Origin: Halomonas huangheensis
GTDB lineage: Bacteria; Pseudomonadota; Gammaproteobacteria; Pseudomonadales; Halomonadaceae
DNA length: 64,000 nt
Direction: 5' to 3'
Assembly (NCBI RefSeq): GCF_001431725.1
Contig: NZ_CP013106.1
Location: forward strand, 558,001-622,000
The notes below the pieces were generated by a model. That model did no database searches. It saw nothing but the letters and a program-made list of their open reading frames with translations, and was not told where the DNA came from. The first letter of the stretch is position 1. The number at the start of each line of letters is the position of its first letter. The translations under genes were made by a program, and so were the position numbers. Positions 1 to 8,504 of this stretch are shown here, piece after piece.

Positions 1-818
1 TGCTCGGCGGTTTCCACATCGATGCGGGTCACACCTGCCGGGGTGGGCCGGTCAACTGGACCGGTGATCAGTGTGACCTGTGCACCACTGGCTCGAGCGG
101 CTTCGGCGAGGGCAAACCCCATCTTGCCTGAACTGTGGTTTGACAGGTAGCGCACTGGGTCCAGTGGTTCTCGAGTGGGGCCTGCAGTGATCACGATATG
201 TCGTTCACTGGCGAACAGATCGGCTGCAGTAATCGTCCCCGTGTCGAGCATCAGTGCAGCGATGTCATCTGGTTCCAACATCCGTCCTGGACCGACGTCG
301 CCACAGGCCTGGTCGCCTGCGGCGGGGCCCAGCAGCGTCCAACCGTCCTGGCGCAACTGTTCGGCGTTGCGTTGAGTGGCGGGATGGCGCCACATGGCCT
401 GATTCATTGCTGGTGCCATCAGTTTTTCGGCATCACTGGCCAGGCACAGCGTGGTCAACAGATCGTCAGCCTGGCCCTGGGCCAGGCGTGCCATCAGGTC
501 GGCAGTCGCCGGTGCGATCAGGATACGGTCGGCCCAGCGTGCCAGCTCGATATGCCCCATCCCAAGCTCGGCAGTGGGGTCCAGCAAGGATGTTCTTACT
601 GCGCGTCCGGTCAGCGCCTGGAGTGTCAGCGGAGTAATGAAAGCCTGAGCACCTTCGGTCATTACCACCTGTACCTCGCAGCCTGCCTGTACCAACAGGC
701 GGGCCAGAAAGGCACTCTTGTAGGCGGCGATACCGGCACTGATGCCGAGCAGTACTCGCTGTCCCGGGAGAAGCGACCCCGAGGGTGTGGAGGGGGATGG
801 CTGATCAGGGGCTGACAT
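1..818 (-). CDS. coaBC: CoaBC: phosphopantothenoylcysteine decarboxylase / phosphopantothenate-cysteine ligase (3' part outside window)
   Basis: Bifunctional cytosolic enzyme of coenzyme A synthesis: the CoaB half joins 4'-phosphopantothenate to cysteine (CTP-dependent) and the FMN-dependent CoaC half decarboxylates the product. Translated from ATG at 818 on the minus strand, 272 codons are present and the frame is still open at base 1. The N-terminal flavoprotein domain shows the active-site His (about residue 89, [10 protein letters not shown]), the PAMN motif (137-140) and the catalytic Cys in [10 protein letters not shown] (about 173). The CoaB domain begins near residue 207 with [20 protein letters not shown], the usual ligase signature. 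It is divergent from radC, as in many gammaproteobacteria. About 130 C-terminal residues are missing only because of the window edge. Confidence 0.96.
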   Translation of the reverse strand, partial: MSAPDQPSPSTPSGSLLPGQRVLLGISAGIAAYKSAFLARLLVQAGCEVQVVMTEGAQAFITPLTLQALTGRAVRTSLLDPTAELGMGHIELARWADRILIAPATADLMARLAQGQADDLLTTLCLASDAEKLMAPAMNQAMWRHPATQRNAEQLRQDGWTLLGPAAGDQACGDVGPGRMLEPDDIAALMLDTGTITAADLFASERHIVITAGPTREPLDPVRYLSNHSSGKMGFALAEAARASGAQVTLITGPVDRPTPAGVTRIDVETAE

Positions 819-1033
819 GGTTGATCCCGCACAGATAATCGGTCTCATACCTTACCACTGGTGTGCGATCATGCGTAGCCGCGCAGCTAGCCTGCGGTGA
901 GTCGCAGTCTGACTAGACTGGTGAGTGAGCTGGTGAGCAAGCTGCCCTTGAGCGAAGCTCCGGCAAGGAATGCTGGGGCGGTGGGCGGGAAGGTCGAAAT
1001 AGACCGAGAAAATGAAAAAAGGGAGCGACAAGG

Positions 1034-1708
1034 ATGTCGATACGCCATTGGCCCTCAACCGAGCGGCCGCGAGAGAAACTGATCGGCCATGGCGCCGGTG
1101 CCCTTAGTGATGCCGAGTTGTTGGCGATTATTCTGCGTGTTGGTACGGCAGGGGTTTCTGCTGTCGACCTTGCGCGAGAAATGTTGGTGGCATTTGGTGG
1201 CTTGCGATCATTGCTGGAAGTTGGTCACGATCAGTTCTGTGCCCATCGTGGCCTGGGGACAGCAACCTGGGTTCAGCTTCAGGCGGGGCAGGAGCTGGCG
1301 CGTAGACACCTGGCTTGCCAGCTCGACAAGGGCGAGGCGTTGACTGCTCCGGGCCTGGTGCGGCGTTATCTTTCTGCGCAGTTGCGTCATCTTGATCATG
1401 AGGTGTTTGCGGCGATCTTTCTCGATACTCAGCATCGGGTAATTCGTTTTGAAGTGTTGTTTCAGGGCACACTCGACAGCGCCTCTGTCTACCCTCGAGA
1501 AGTCGCCAAGCGCGCACTGGCGCTGGGGGCGGGTGCGCTTATCATTGCCCACAACCATCCCTCGGGAGTGGCCGAGCCCAGTGATGCTGATCGCCGCATC
1601 ACCGAGCGCCTGCGCGAGGCGTTGGCGTTGTTCGACATCCGAGTGTTGGATCATTTTGTGGTTGGTGATGGAGAAGTGGTGTCTTTTGCCGAGCGAGGTT
1701 GGGTATAA
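1034..1708 (+). CDS. radC: RadC family JAB/MPN-domain protein
   Basis: A 224-residue RadC homologue, normal for the family. Residues 1-100 hold the N-terminal helix-hairpin-helix-like UPF0758 region ([17 protein letters not shown]). The C-terminal JAB1/MPN metalloprotease-like domain carries the JAMM signature HNHPSG at about 173-178 followed by downstream Asp residues (PSDAD). The biochemical role of RadC is unsettled; the old DNA-repair assignment is weak, so only the family is secure. The ATG at 1034 follows GGGAG and AAGG purine stretches. The gene is divergent from coaBC and upstream of rpmB, the standard order. The stop lies inside a TATAAT-containing stretch (1704-1709). Confidence 0.93.
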   Translation: MSIRHWPSTERPREKLIGHGAGALSDAELLAIILRVGTAGVSAVDLAREMLVAFGGLRSLLEVGHDQFCAHRGLGTATWVQLQAGQELARRHLACQLDKGEALTAPGLVRRYLSAQLRHLDHEVFAAIFLDTQHRVIRFEVLFQGTLDSASVYPREVAKRALALGAGALIIAHNHPSGVAEPSDADRRITERLREALALFDIRVLDHFVVGDGEVVSFAERGWV

Positions 1709-1830
1709 TACCGCCATGCTCGAGAATCGCGGTACAGCCGATGGCTGTGCAGTGGCTCTCACTGTCGAGCGCAGGTTCAGGATTCTCTGCTCCGAATATC
1801 GGAGCAGAGCCGTGTCTTGCAGCTTTTTCC
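1704..1830 (+). other. radC-rpmB intergenic element: TATAAT box and two hairpins (possible small transcript or radC terminator)
   Basis: A perfect TATAAT lies at 1704-1709 over the radC stop, but no good -35 is seen at 16-18 bp. Downstream are a 6-bp hairpin (1734-1748, ACAGCC/GGCTGT, loop GAT) and a perfect 11-bp hairpin (1785-1809, CTCTGCTCCGA paired with its complement across an ATA loop). A run of five T (1824-1828) follows 14 bases after the second hairpin. It could be a radC terminator or a roughly 110-nt RNA. Neither is proven. Confidence 0.3.
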
Positions 1831-1840
1831 GGTGTTTTTC

Positions 1841-1869
1841 TTGCCTGTAGGGCAGGGGTCTGGTATAAA
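1841..1869 (+). promoter_or_regulatory. Extended -10 promoter for rpmB-rpmG
   Basis: TTGCCT (1841-1846), a 17-bp spacer and TATAAA (1864-1869), with TGG immediately before the -10 (extended -10). It lies about 170 bases before the rpmB start, leaving a leader of about 160 nt in which no protein was recognised. The remainder of the 331-bp gap 1709-2039 holds only the hairpins described separately. Confidence 0.65.
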
Positions 1870-2039
1870 GTGCACCCTTTGAATTCCCTTGGGTCAAAAG
1901 CACGGGGCTTATGTCATGGGCTAGAGGTGCCGTTGTGGCACGATTTGCCAGTCAAATGGCGGTCGTTTCACTGCAGTCTTCGTCCTTCCCGGTTTGCCCG
2001 ACAGGTTTTGAACAACTCGCCACGCGGTTGGAGGCTTCC

Positions 2040-2276
2040 ATGTCCAAAGTATGTCAGGTTACCGGCAAGCGCCCGGTGACTGGTAACAACGTCTCACACT
2101 CCCAGCGCAAGACTCGTCGTCGTTTCTTGCCGAACCTGCATTCTCATCGTTTCTGGGTCGAGTCCGAAAAGCGTTTCGTGACCCTGCGCGTCTCTTCCAA
2201 GGGCATGCGCATTATCGACAAGAAGGGCATCGATGAGGTGCTCAGCGATATCCGCAAGCGCGGCGACGCTGTCTAA
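2040..2276 (+). CDS. rpmB: 50S ribosomal protein L28
   Basis: A 78-residue basic protein of the large ribosomal subunit. It matches bacterial L28 from the first residues ([12 protein letters not shown]) through [18 protein letters not shown] to the C-terminal Arg/Lys-rich helix, and its length is exactly that of the gammaproteobacterial protein. A longer in-frame reading exists upstream, but the ATG at 2040 gives the conserved N-terminus and follows GGAGG-like purines (GTTGGAGGCTTCC). It is the first gene of rpmB-rpmG. Residue C5 is present, but no complete zinc-binding cysteine set is seen, so this is the zinc-independent form. Confidence 0.98.
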   Translation: MSKVCQVTGKRPVTGNNVSHSQRKTRRRFLPNLHSHRFWVESEKRFVTLRVSSKGMRIIDKKGIDEVLSDIRKRGDAV

Positions 2277-2316
2277 GCCGAGCTGACGTTCCACGCGACT
2301 TTCTGGGAGAAACGAA

Positions 2317-2472
2317 ATGCGTGACAAGATTCGTATGGTGTCAAGCGCCGGTACTGGCCACTTCTACACCACCGACAAGAACAAGCGTAACACTCCGGAC
2401 AAGCTGGAAATGAAGAAGTTTGACCCGGTTGTTCGCAAGCACGTGATGTACAAGGAAGCCAAGATCAAGTAA
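2317..2472 (+). CDS. rpmG: 50S ribosomal protein L33
   Basis: A 51-residue protein starting [19 protein letters not shown], too short for usual ORF lists but unmistakably L33 of the large subunit. It has no cysteines, so it is the zinc-free (C-) paralogue. It lies 40 bases after rpmB, and the ATG is preceded by TGGGAGAAACGAA, a good ribosome binding site. It is co-transcribed with rpmB and followed by a hairpin at 2551-2576. Confidence 0.98.
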   Translation: MRDKIRMVSSAGTGHFYTTDKNKRNTPDKLEMKKFDPVVRKHVMYKEAKIK

Positions 2473-2550
2473 TGCGATTTGCTGATCCAGGTGGTCAGCT
2501 GATCTGCAGCTTGATGCTCTGCTTCCTCCGCAGGCGAAGCGTCTGTCTCG

Positions 2551-2576
2551 AGAACCCGGCCCGCAGGTCGGGTTCT
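2551..2576 (+). terminator. Hairpin terminator after rpmBG
   Basis: AGAACCCG (2551-2558) pairs perfectly with CGGGTTCT (2569-2576); the 10-base loop holds further GC pairing potential. The T tract is short (TTCTTG). Its place 79 bases beyond the rpmG stop and before mutM fits a terminator or attenuator. A weaker GCTTC/GAAGC inverted repeat lies at 2521-2540. Confidence 0.55.
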
Positions 2577-2635
2577 TGCGTATGGCGAGCTCCTCGTCCG
2601 TACTTCTCTTTCCCAGCCAGTTGCCGAGATAGCCG

Positions 2636-3493
2636 ATGCCGGAACTGCCCGAGGTTGAAACGACGCGACGTGGTATTGCGCCTCATGTCGAGGGGCGTGA
2701 GATTCGCGAGGTTATCGTGCGGGAGTCGCGTATGCGCACTCCGGTGCCGACCGACTTCGATGATCGCTTGATCGGTGCTCGCTTCGGTAGTCTGCAGCGG
2801 CGTGCCAAGTATCTACTGCTGCCGTTGCATGATGGCGAGGATGCCAGTCATGAGCGCGGTACGCTGATCTGGCACCTGGGCATGTCCGGCAGTCTGCGTA
2901 TCGTGCGCCTTGGCGAGATGCCCAGAAAGCACGATCATATTGATGTGGTGCTCGATGATGGCGTGATTCTGCGTTATCACGATCCGCGGCGATTCGGCTT
3001 TGTCGACTGGTTGCGTGGTTCTGTCGGTGAAGAAAACCTGGTCAGCGAAGATCCACGACTGTCGCGGCTCGGTCCTGAGCCGTTATCGGATGCCTTCGAT
3101 GGTGCTCGCCTGTTTGATCGCTCACGTGGGCGGCGTATTGCAGTGAAGCCCTTCCTGATGGATAACGCTGTGGTGGTCGGAGTGGGTAATATCTACGCTG
3201 CCGAGGCGCTGTTCCTTGCTGGTATCGATCCGCGTACCGCTGCCGGGCGTATTTCTCGAGAGCGCTATGATCGCCTTGCCGCGGCCTGCCGTGAAGTGCT
3301 GGCTGCAGCGATTACCCAGGGCGGAACAACACTGCGTGATTTTGTCAGCGGTACGGGTGAACCAGGCTACTTCGCTCAGCGTCTCAATGTCTACGGTCGG
3401 CATGGAGAGCCCTGTCGACGCTGTGGTGCCGAATTGCGTCTGGTGACGCTGGGGCAGAGGGCCAGTGTATTCTGTCCTGACTGTCAGCACTGA
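2636..3493 (+). CDS. mutM: Formamidopyrimidine-DNA glycosylase (Fpg/MutM)
   Basis: Base-excision-repair glycosylase/AP lyase that removes 8-oxoguanine and formamidopyrimidines. The catalytic N-terminus [13 protein letters not shown] supplies the nucleophilic Pro2 and Glu3. The middle contains the HLGMSGSLR segment and the helix-two-turn-helix region ([19 protein letters not shown]). The C-terminal zinc finger has the four cysteines (CRRC...CPDC). The 285-residue length is slightly above the 270 usual for the family because of insertions in the N-terminal half. The ATG at 2636 is fixed by the obligatory Pro2. It follows rpmG, as in many gammaproteobacteria. Confidence 0.97.
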   Translation: MPELPEVETTRRGIAPHVEGREIREVIVRESRMRTPVPTDFDDRLIGARFGSLQRRAKYLLLPLHDGEDASHERGTLIWHLGMSGSLRIVRLGEMPRKHDHIDVVLDDGVILRYHDPRRFGFVDWLRGSVGEENLVSEDPRLSRLGPEPLSDAFDGARLFDRSRGRRIAVKPFLMDNAVVVGVGNIYAAEALFLAGIDPRTAAGRISRERYDRLAAACREVLAAAITQGGTTLRDFVSGTGEPGYFAQRLNVYGRHGEPCRRCGAELRLVTLGQRASVFCPDCQH

Positions 3494-3512
3494 GCTTGAG
3501 TTTGAGTTTGTT

Positions 3513-3541
3513 GCTCTCTGTCTTCTTGGCTCTCTGTCTTC
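3513..3541 (+). repeat. Short tandem direct repeat (13 bp twice) after mutM
   Basis: GCTCTCTGTCTTC occurs at 3513-3525 and again at 3529-3541, separated by three bases (16-bp period). It is non-coding as far as can be seen and lies in the 162-bp gap between mutM and rlmI. No function is evident. Confidence 0.6.
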
Positions 3542-3655
3542 GTCGCACACTGAGCGTGTTGCCCACCGCATTGACGTACTCCTGAAACCCGCTCATGAAG
3601 CCCGCTACTCACATCCTGGCGGCCTCCATTTCCCCATTCAAGGAATCTGATTACC

Positions 3656-4846
3656 GTGACTCGCTCACTGCGCCTGAAAAAGAATGCTGATCGCCGTATC
3701 AAGGCCGGTCACCTGTGGCTGTATTCCAATGAGATCGATATCGCCGAGACGCCGTTGAAAGGCTTTCAGGCCGGCGAACAGGTCATTATTGAAGAGGCCA
3801 ACGGTAGGGCGATCGGACTGGCCTACGTCAACCCGAATTCGCTGATCTGTGCTCGGGTGGTGTCTCGCGACCCCAGTATGCGTCTCGATCGTTCGCTGCT
3901 GGTCCATCGCCTCAAGCAGGCACTGGCACTACGCGAGCAGTTGTTCAAGGAACCGTACTACCGACTGGTGCATGGTGAGGCCGACCTGTTGCCTGGCCTG
4001 GTTATCGACCGTTTTGGTGATGTGCTGGTGCTGCAGCTCAACACCTTCGGCATGGAAGCGGTGAAGGACGAGCTGCTGGATGCGCTGGACAAGGTAATCT
4101 CACCCGCGTGTGTAGTGTTGCGTAATGACACCAGTGGCCGCCGCCAGGAAGGCCTTGAGCAGCAGGTCGAAGTGGTCAAGGGCAGCCTGCCGGAGCAGGT
4201 GCTGCTGCGTGAGAATGGGGTGACCTTCGCCGCTGCTGTGCTGGATGGCCAGAAAACAGGCTGGTTCTATGACCATCGCGTCAACCGTGCGTGGCTCAAT
4301 CAGCATGTGGCAGGCAAGCGTGTTCTCGATCTTTTCAGCTATGTAGGTGGCTGGGGCGTGCAGGCGGCGGCGAATGGTGCCAGCGAGGTACTATGCGTGG
4401 ATGCCAGTGAGCGCGCCCTGGAGCGAGTCGCTGAGAATGCGGCCTTGAACGGCTTGCATGAGCAGGTCGCTATCGGTCAGGGCGATGCCTTTGAAGTGCT
4501 GTCTGCCCTGCGTGCCGAAGGCGAGAAGTTTGATGTCGTGGTACTCGATCCCCCGGCCTTCATCAAGAAACGCAAGGATATTCCCAATGGTGAGCGAGCC
4601 TACGGCAAGCTCAATCGTGAGGCCATGCGTTTGTTGGGTCGTGATGGTCTACTGCTGTCAGCATCCTGTTCCATGCACCTCGCTCCGGAACGTTTGACGG
4701 ATGTGGTGCGCGGCGCCATTCGTCATCAGGATCGCCAGGGGCAGATCGTCTATCAGGGCCATCAGGGCCCCGATCATCCGGTGCATCCGGCGATTCCCGA
4801 GACGTCCTATCTCAAGGCGCTGGGTGTGCGCGTATTCCGCGACTGA
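3656..4846 (+). CDS. rlmI: RlmI-like 23S rRNA m5C1962 methyltransferase
   Basis: Class I SAM-dependent methyltransferase of 396 residues, the same length as E. coli RlmI, which methylates C1962 of 23S rRNA. The N-terminal 80 residues form the PUA-type RNA-binding domain (LRLKKNADRRIKAGHLWLYS). The Rossmann domain shows motif I in VLDLFSYVGGWGVQAA, the acidic ribose-binding residue in LCVDAS, motif IV DPPAF and the C-terminal SCSMHL with the conserved Cys. The start is GTG at 3656, after CAAGGAATCTGATTACC. It is transcribed with the next gene, 27 bases downstream. Related RlmK/L-type enzymes have different domain sets, so RlmI is the best fit. Confidence 0.9.
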   Translation: MTRSLRLKKNADRRIKAGHLWLYSNEIDIAETPLKGFQAGEQVIIEEANGRAIGLAYVNPNSLICARVVSRDPSMRLDRSLLVHRLKQALALREQLFKEPYYRLVHGEADLLPGLVIDRFGDVLVLQLNTFGMEAVKDELLDALDKVISPACVVLRNDTSGRRQEGLEQQVEVVKGSLPEQVLLRENGVTFAAAVLDGQKTGWFYDHRVNRAWLNQHVAGKRVLDLFSYVGGWGVQAAANGASEVLCVDASERALERVAENAALNGLHEQVAIGQGDAFEVLSALRAEGEKFDVVVLDPPAFIKKRKDIPNGERAYGKLNREAMRLLGRDGLLLSASCSMHLAPERLTDVVRGAIRHQDRQGQIVYQGHQGPDHPVHPAIPETSYLKALGVRVFRD

Positions 4847-4873
4847 TAACCTGAAAGGGTCACGGAGGAGAGC

Positions 4874-5200
4874 ATGACGACAGTCCCATGGGTGCTGGTT
4901 TTTGTACATAGCAACGCCATGCTGGTAGGCCATGTGAATAATCTGCTCGAAGCCGCCGGGATCCGTTGTGAACTGCGTAACATGACTCTGGCGGGCGGCG
5001 CCGGTGAGCTGCCGCCTCTGGAGTGTGAACCCCAGGTCTGGGTGGCAGCACACAACCAGCAACGTGCCGAACAGGTGATTCGCGATGCGCTGGACGCGTC
5101 TGAAGCCAAGCCGGAATGGCAATGCCGGCGCTGTGGAGAGCGCCTCGAAGGCGCCTTCGATACCTGCTGGAACTGTGGGGCCGAGCGCGAGGAAGGGTGA
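4874..5200 (+). CDS. DUF2007-type protein with C-terminal zinc ribbon
   Basis: A 108-residue cytosolic protein. Residues 1-75 resemble the DUF2007 fold (ferredoxin-like, sometimes called putative signal-transducing protein): VFVHSNAMLVGHVNNLLEAA followed by a WVAAHNQQRAEQVI helix. Residues 83-104 form a zinc ribbon with two CxxC knuckles (CRRC and CWNC). No enzymatic residues are visible and the function is unknown. The start at 4874 follows ACGGAGGAGAGC. Its stop is one base before the start of the thioesterase gene, so the two are probably translationally coupled. Confidence 0.75.
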   Translation: MTTVPWVLVFVHSNAMLVGHVNNLLEAAGIRCELRNMTLAGGAGELPPLECEPQVWVAAHNQQRAEQVIRDALDASEAKPEWQCRRCGERLEGAFDTCWNCGAEREEG

Positions 5201-5201
5201 T

Positions 5202-5660
5202 ATGTCGCAAGTGGCTGAACTCGAGTGGGACCTCCCGCAACCGTTCGTAATTGAACTGGAAGTGGGCGACGAAGCCATTGATCACTATGGCCATGCCAAC
5301 AACGCCGAATACCTGCGCTGGGTGGAACGTGCCAGTTGGGAGCATTCGGCCCAGCTTGGTTTGACGCTGGCGCATTACCAGCAATTGGACCGGGGTATGG
5401 CTGTCCATCGCCATGAGTTGGATTATCTGGCGCCGTGTTTTGTCGGTGAGCGGCTGGCGATGGCCACCTGGATTGTCCAATGTGATGGACGCCTGACGCT
5501 GACACGATGCTTCCAATTACAGCGCATTGCAGACGGCGTGACATTACTGCGCGCACAGACCCGCTATGCTTGTATCGCGCTTTCCACAGGGCGACCCAGG
5601 CGTTTGCCCGAGAGTTTCATCCGTGGCTATGGCGGGGCCGTCGTCAGCGCCGAGGCATGA
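5202..5660 (+). CDS. Hotdog-fold acyl-CoA thioesterase (YbgC/FadM type)
   Basis: A 152-residue 4HBT-family protein. The N-terminal segment DHYGHANNAEYLRWVERA corresponds to the catalytic region of hotdog thioesterases (usually D-x-x-G-H-x-N-N-x-x-Y), and HRHELDYLAPCFVGE is the second conserved strand. The likely reaction is hydrolysis of an acyl-CoA thioester; the substrate cannot be told from sequence. A longer reading runs back to 5085, but ATG 5202 is preceded by GAGGAAGGG and begins one base after the DUF2007 stop. No signal peptide. Confidence 0.85.
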   Translation: MSQVAELEWDLPQPFVIELEVGDEAIDHYGHANNAEYLRWVERASWEHSAQLGLTLAHYQQLDRGMAVHRHELDYLAPCFVGERLAMATWIVQCDGRLTLTRCFQLQRIADGVTLLRAQTRYACIALSTGRPRRLPESFIRGYGGAVVSAEA

Positions 5661-5826
5661 GTATTGTCGCTTTCGGGGCATGTTGTCGTGTGTCGGCGAC
5701 ACTCTGGCTTGAGGCAATTCAGCAATAATTCATCTCATGTTCATGTTTGGCTAACTGCCTCGTCAGGACGTCACAGAGGCTCGTCCGTAGTATCCGCGTG
5801 TGCTGAACCACACTGAGGATCTCGCC

Positions 5827-6903
5827 ATGACCAGCATGACACCCTTTCCGTCTGACCGTAGCCACGCAATGGCCAAGTGGGCCTTCACCACACGCCGAGT
5901 CCGGCGCCAGGATGTGCATGGCGTAGCACCCTTGAGCAGTGAGGCTCAGTCAGGTGACCTGTTGTTGTGTCGGATCCGCGCAGTCAATCAGCATCGTAGG
6001 ATTCAACTGGCCAGTGGTCGTCATTCGGAGGGGTATCCCGGAGACCAGGTGGTGCTGTGTCTTGGTGATCGCTATGCGCCGGATCAGTTCATGGGGCGCG
6101 CGGCCATTGCTGCGGACTCCATGGATCTACTCGCTGGGGGCGGTGTCGCTGGGTTGGTCGAAGCCGCGCATCGGCGCATGTCGCGCCCGACTGAGTTGGA
6201 GCCGCTGGGTCTGTTGACTGACCGCCAGGGTCAGGTGATCAATATCGCGAGTTATGCCCTGCCAACCATGACCGCGCCTTCCGATATTACGGTGCTGGGT
6301 GTCTTCGGGGCCTCGATGAATGGAGGCAAGACCACCGCAGCAGTAAGCCTGGCCCACGGCCTCCAGGCAGCGGGCTTGCGGGTTGCGGGTATCAAGGCCA
6401 CCGGAACAGGTGCCTTCGGTGACTACAATGCCTTCGCTGACGCGTCCATTGCTGTCAGTGACTTCACTGATGCAGGTATGGCTTCGACCTATCGCATGCC
6501 GTTGGAACGCATCGAGAAAGGGTTCGCCACTCTGGTTGGTCATGCTGCTCGTGAGGGCGCTCAGGTTGCCGTAGTCGAGATTGCCGATGGCGTGCTGCAG
6601 CAGGAAACGGCGGCCATTCTGAACGGTTCAAGTATCGTACAACGCCTTGACGGTATGTTGTTCGCCGCGCCCGATGCATTGAGTGCGGTTGGTGGTATCA
6701 ATGTTCTGGCGCAGTCTGGCCATCGTCCCTTCGCTCTCTCCGGCATGTTGAGCCTGTCGGCGCTGGGTGCGCGCGAGGCAGAATCTGCCACTGGGTTGCC
6801 TGTTCTGACCCGTGAGCAACTCTGGGCCCCCGAAACTATCATGCCGCTGGTGCAAGGGTACTTGCGCAAGAGCTCTGCGGTGACAGGAACGGCAGCAGCC
6901 TGA
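5827..6903 (+). CDS. P-loop NTPase of unknown function, first gene of an overlapping ABC/two-component operon
   Basis: A 358-residue protein with two parts. Residues 1-150 look beta-rich (GDLLLCRIRAVNQHRRIQLA, then RYAPDQFMGRAAI) and match no domain I can name. From about 156 comes a dethiobiotin-synthetase/MobB-like P-loop: Walker A of the [AG]x4GK[ST] form at 162-169 (ASMNGGKT), then KATGTGAFGDYN, and a hydrophobic strand ending in acidic residues (VAVVEIADG, 247-255) that could serve as Walker B. It could be a GTP/ATP-dependent ligase, kinase or chaperone. The GTG at 5800 is possible, but ATG 5827 has GAGGAT at good spacing. The stop TGA overlaps the next ATG (TGATG). Confidence 0.6.
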   Translation: MTSMTPFPSDRSHAMAKWAFTTRRVRRQDVHGVAPLSSEAQSGDLLLCRIRAVNQHRRIQLASGRHSEGYPGDQVVLCLGDRYAPDQFMGRAAIAADSMDLLAGGGVAGLVEAAHRRMSRPTELEPLGLLTDRQGQVINIASYALPTMTAPSDITVLGVFGASMNGGKTTAAVSLAHGLQAAGLRVAGIKATGTGAFGDYNAFADASIAVSDFTDAGMASTYRMPLERIEKGFATLVGHAAREGAQVAVVEIADGVLQQETAAILNGSSIVQRLDGMLFAAPDALSAVGGINVLAQSGHRPFALSGMLSLSALGAREAESATGLPVLTREQLWAPETIMPLVQGYLRKSSAVTGTAAA

Positions 6904-8504
6904 TGTCATTGCCTGCCATCTCCGGAGGGCGGCGCGGTATTGATATGTCGCTGGTGGCTGGCATGGGGGTGATGCAGGCCATACTGATGATCATCAATGC
7001 CTTTGCCACCCGAGACCTGTTTCTCGCCCTGCATACATCCAGTCCTCTGCCGGTGATGGATCTGGCAACCCTGGTGCTGGCCGCGTTGGCGATTGCTGCG
7101 CTCCAGGCCCTGGCTCGAGTCAGGGCAGAAGCTATCGGTCAGAGCTATAACCTCGAGCTTCGCCAGCGTCTGTTCGAGGCCATTGCCGGGATGCCGACCG
7201 AGCAACGTGATGGCCGTCGTCTTGGCGGACTGTCATTGCGGTTCGTCGGTGACCTGAGTGCAGCTCGAGGTTGGGTCGGGTTGGGTATTACCCGACTGTT
7301 GTCAGGTGTCATCGTATTGCCTATGGCTGGGCTGTGCCTGTGGTGGTTGAATCCTTTGCTTGCCCTGGCGGGTGGTATTCCAATATTGCTGGCGGTGGCG
7401 GTTTCACTGGCAATGGGCAGCGCGCTCAATCGTCTGCACCACAACTTGCGTCGACGTCGCGCTGGTGTGGCTATTGCCGCCATGGAGCGTATCAGTATCG
7501 CGCGAGAGCTGGCGTTGATGAATCGCTTGCCACGCGAGTTGAGCTATCTCGAACGCAAGGGCTCTCGATCAGCGGATGATGCAGTGCAGCGTGTGCATCG
7601 AGTTGCCCTGTTGAGAGCCGTACCCAATGCCTCGTTGGGAATTTCCGCAGCCGCCATACTCTGGATCGCGGCGCAGGTCGGCATTCCTGTCGCCGAAGCG
7701 GCAGCGGCACTGTCGGTGTTGGCGGTTCTGGTTCTGCCCCTCAAGGAGTTCGTCGGGGTGTGGGACCGTTACAATGGATGGCGTATTGCACGAAGAAAGT
7801 GTCAGCGTCTGTTGGCGGAAGCGAGCGTGGTACCACGTCCGCGCCGGCAGCGTCGTGCCGTAGGTATCGACCTGGATAATATCTCGGTAGGCGGGGTATC
7901 GCTCAATCTCACCATTCGCCCCGGTCAGTGTGTGCGCATTGTGGCACGAGACGGTGATCAGGCCGGAATGCTGGTGGAGGCGATAGCCTTGCGGCGCTGT
8001 TGTGACACAGGCACCATCCGCTTCAGCAGCAACGAGTTGCCAGCAATATTATATGTCTGTGATACGCCAACCGTACTTCGGGGTAGTCTACGCCGTGCCT
8101 TGACCCTGGCGGCTGCGGCACGTCCAGGCGACGAGCGTCTGCGAGAAGTCGCCGTTGGCTGCGGTCTGGGTGAGTTGCTGAAGCGCCTGGGAGGCCTTGA
8201 TGGCCGACTGGCTGAGCAGGGACGTAACCTGTTGCCCGGGGAGCGAATGCGGCTGTCCGTCGTTCAGGCGTTGGTTGCCCGGCCGGATATCATCGTCATC
8301 AATAGCCGGCTGTGGCCAGGCTTGGCAGATGGTCAGGCGCTATTGGAGCTGCTGGTGGCAACCGGCGCGACGCTGGTGCACACGTTGCCGGAAGGCATTG
8401 ACGCTGGTAACAGCCATGTGCTGGTCGTGCAGGCATCCGACAGGGAGTGGAGCATTCAGCCGTCGGCGCCACAGGAAGAGGTCTTACGTACGGATACGCA
8501 ATGA
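6903..8504 (+). CDS. ABC-exporter-like membrane protein with degenerate (probably inactive) nucleotide-binding domain
   Basis: A 533-residue protein laid out like a type IV ABC half-exporter: an N-terminal membrane region with about six hydrophobic helices (about 15-300) and a C-terminal NBD-like domain (about 320-515). The NBD keeps its outline, but its catalytic motifs are gone. The Walker A position (348-356) reads ARDGDQAGM with no GKS/T. The Q-loop region reads YVCDTP. The signature LSGGQ is LLPGE (443-447). The Walker B aspartate and catalytic glutamate are replaced by N467-S468 (IIVINS). A His near the H-loop survives (TLVHTLPE). The open frame argues against a plain pseudogene. Starts and stops overlap both neighbours, so it is probably co-translated with the NTPase and histidine kinase. 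Confidence 0.75.
   Translation: MSLPAISGGRRGIDMSLVAGMGVMQAILMIINAFATRDLFLALHTSSPLPVMDLATLVLAALAIAALQALARVRAEAIGQSYNLELRQRLFEAIAGMPTEQRDGRRLGGLSLRFVGDLSAARGWVGLGITRLLSGVIVLPMAGLCLWWLNPLLALAGGIPILLAVAVSLAMGSALNRLHHNLRRRRAGVAIAAMERISIARELALMNRLPRELSYLERKGSRSADDAVQRVHRVALLRAVPNASLGISAAAILWIAAQVGIPVAEAAAALSVLAVLVLPLKEFVGVWDRYNGWRIARRKCQRLLAEASVVPRPRRQRRAVGIDLDNISVGGVSLNLTIRPGQCVRIVARDGDQAGMLVEAIALRRCCDTGTIRFSSNELPAILYVCDTPTVLRGSLRRALTLAAAARPGDERLREVAVGCGLGELLKRLGGLDGRLAEQGRNLLPGERMRLSVVQALVARPDIIVINSRLWPGLADGQALLELLVATGATLVHTLPEGIDAGNSHVLVVQASDREWSIQPSAPQEEVLRTDTQ

Noticed and set aside
1208-1903. 231-codon open frame on the minus strand over radC and its downstream gap
   Set aside because: It is antisense to a clear radC with intact JAMM motif, has no recognisable domain and no ribosome binding site. 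It is a codon-bias shadow.
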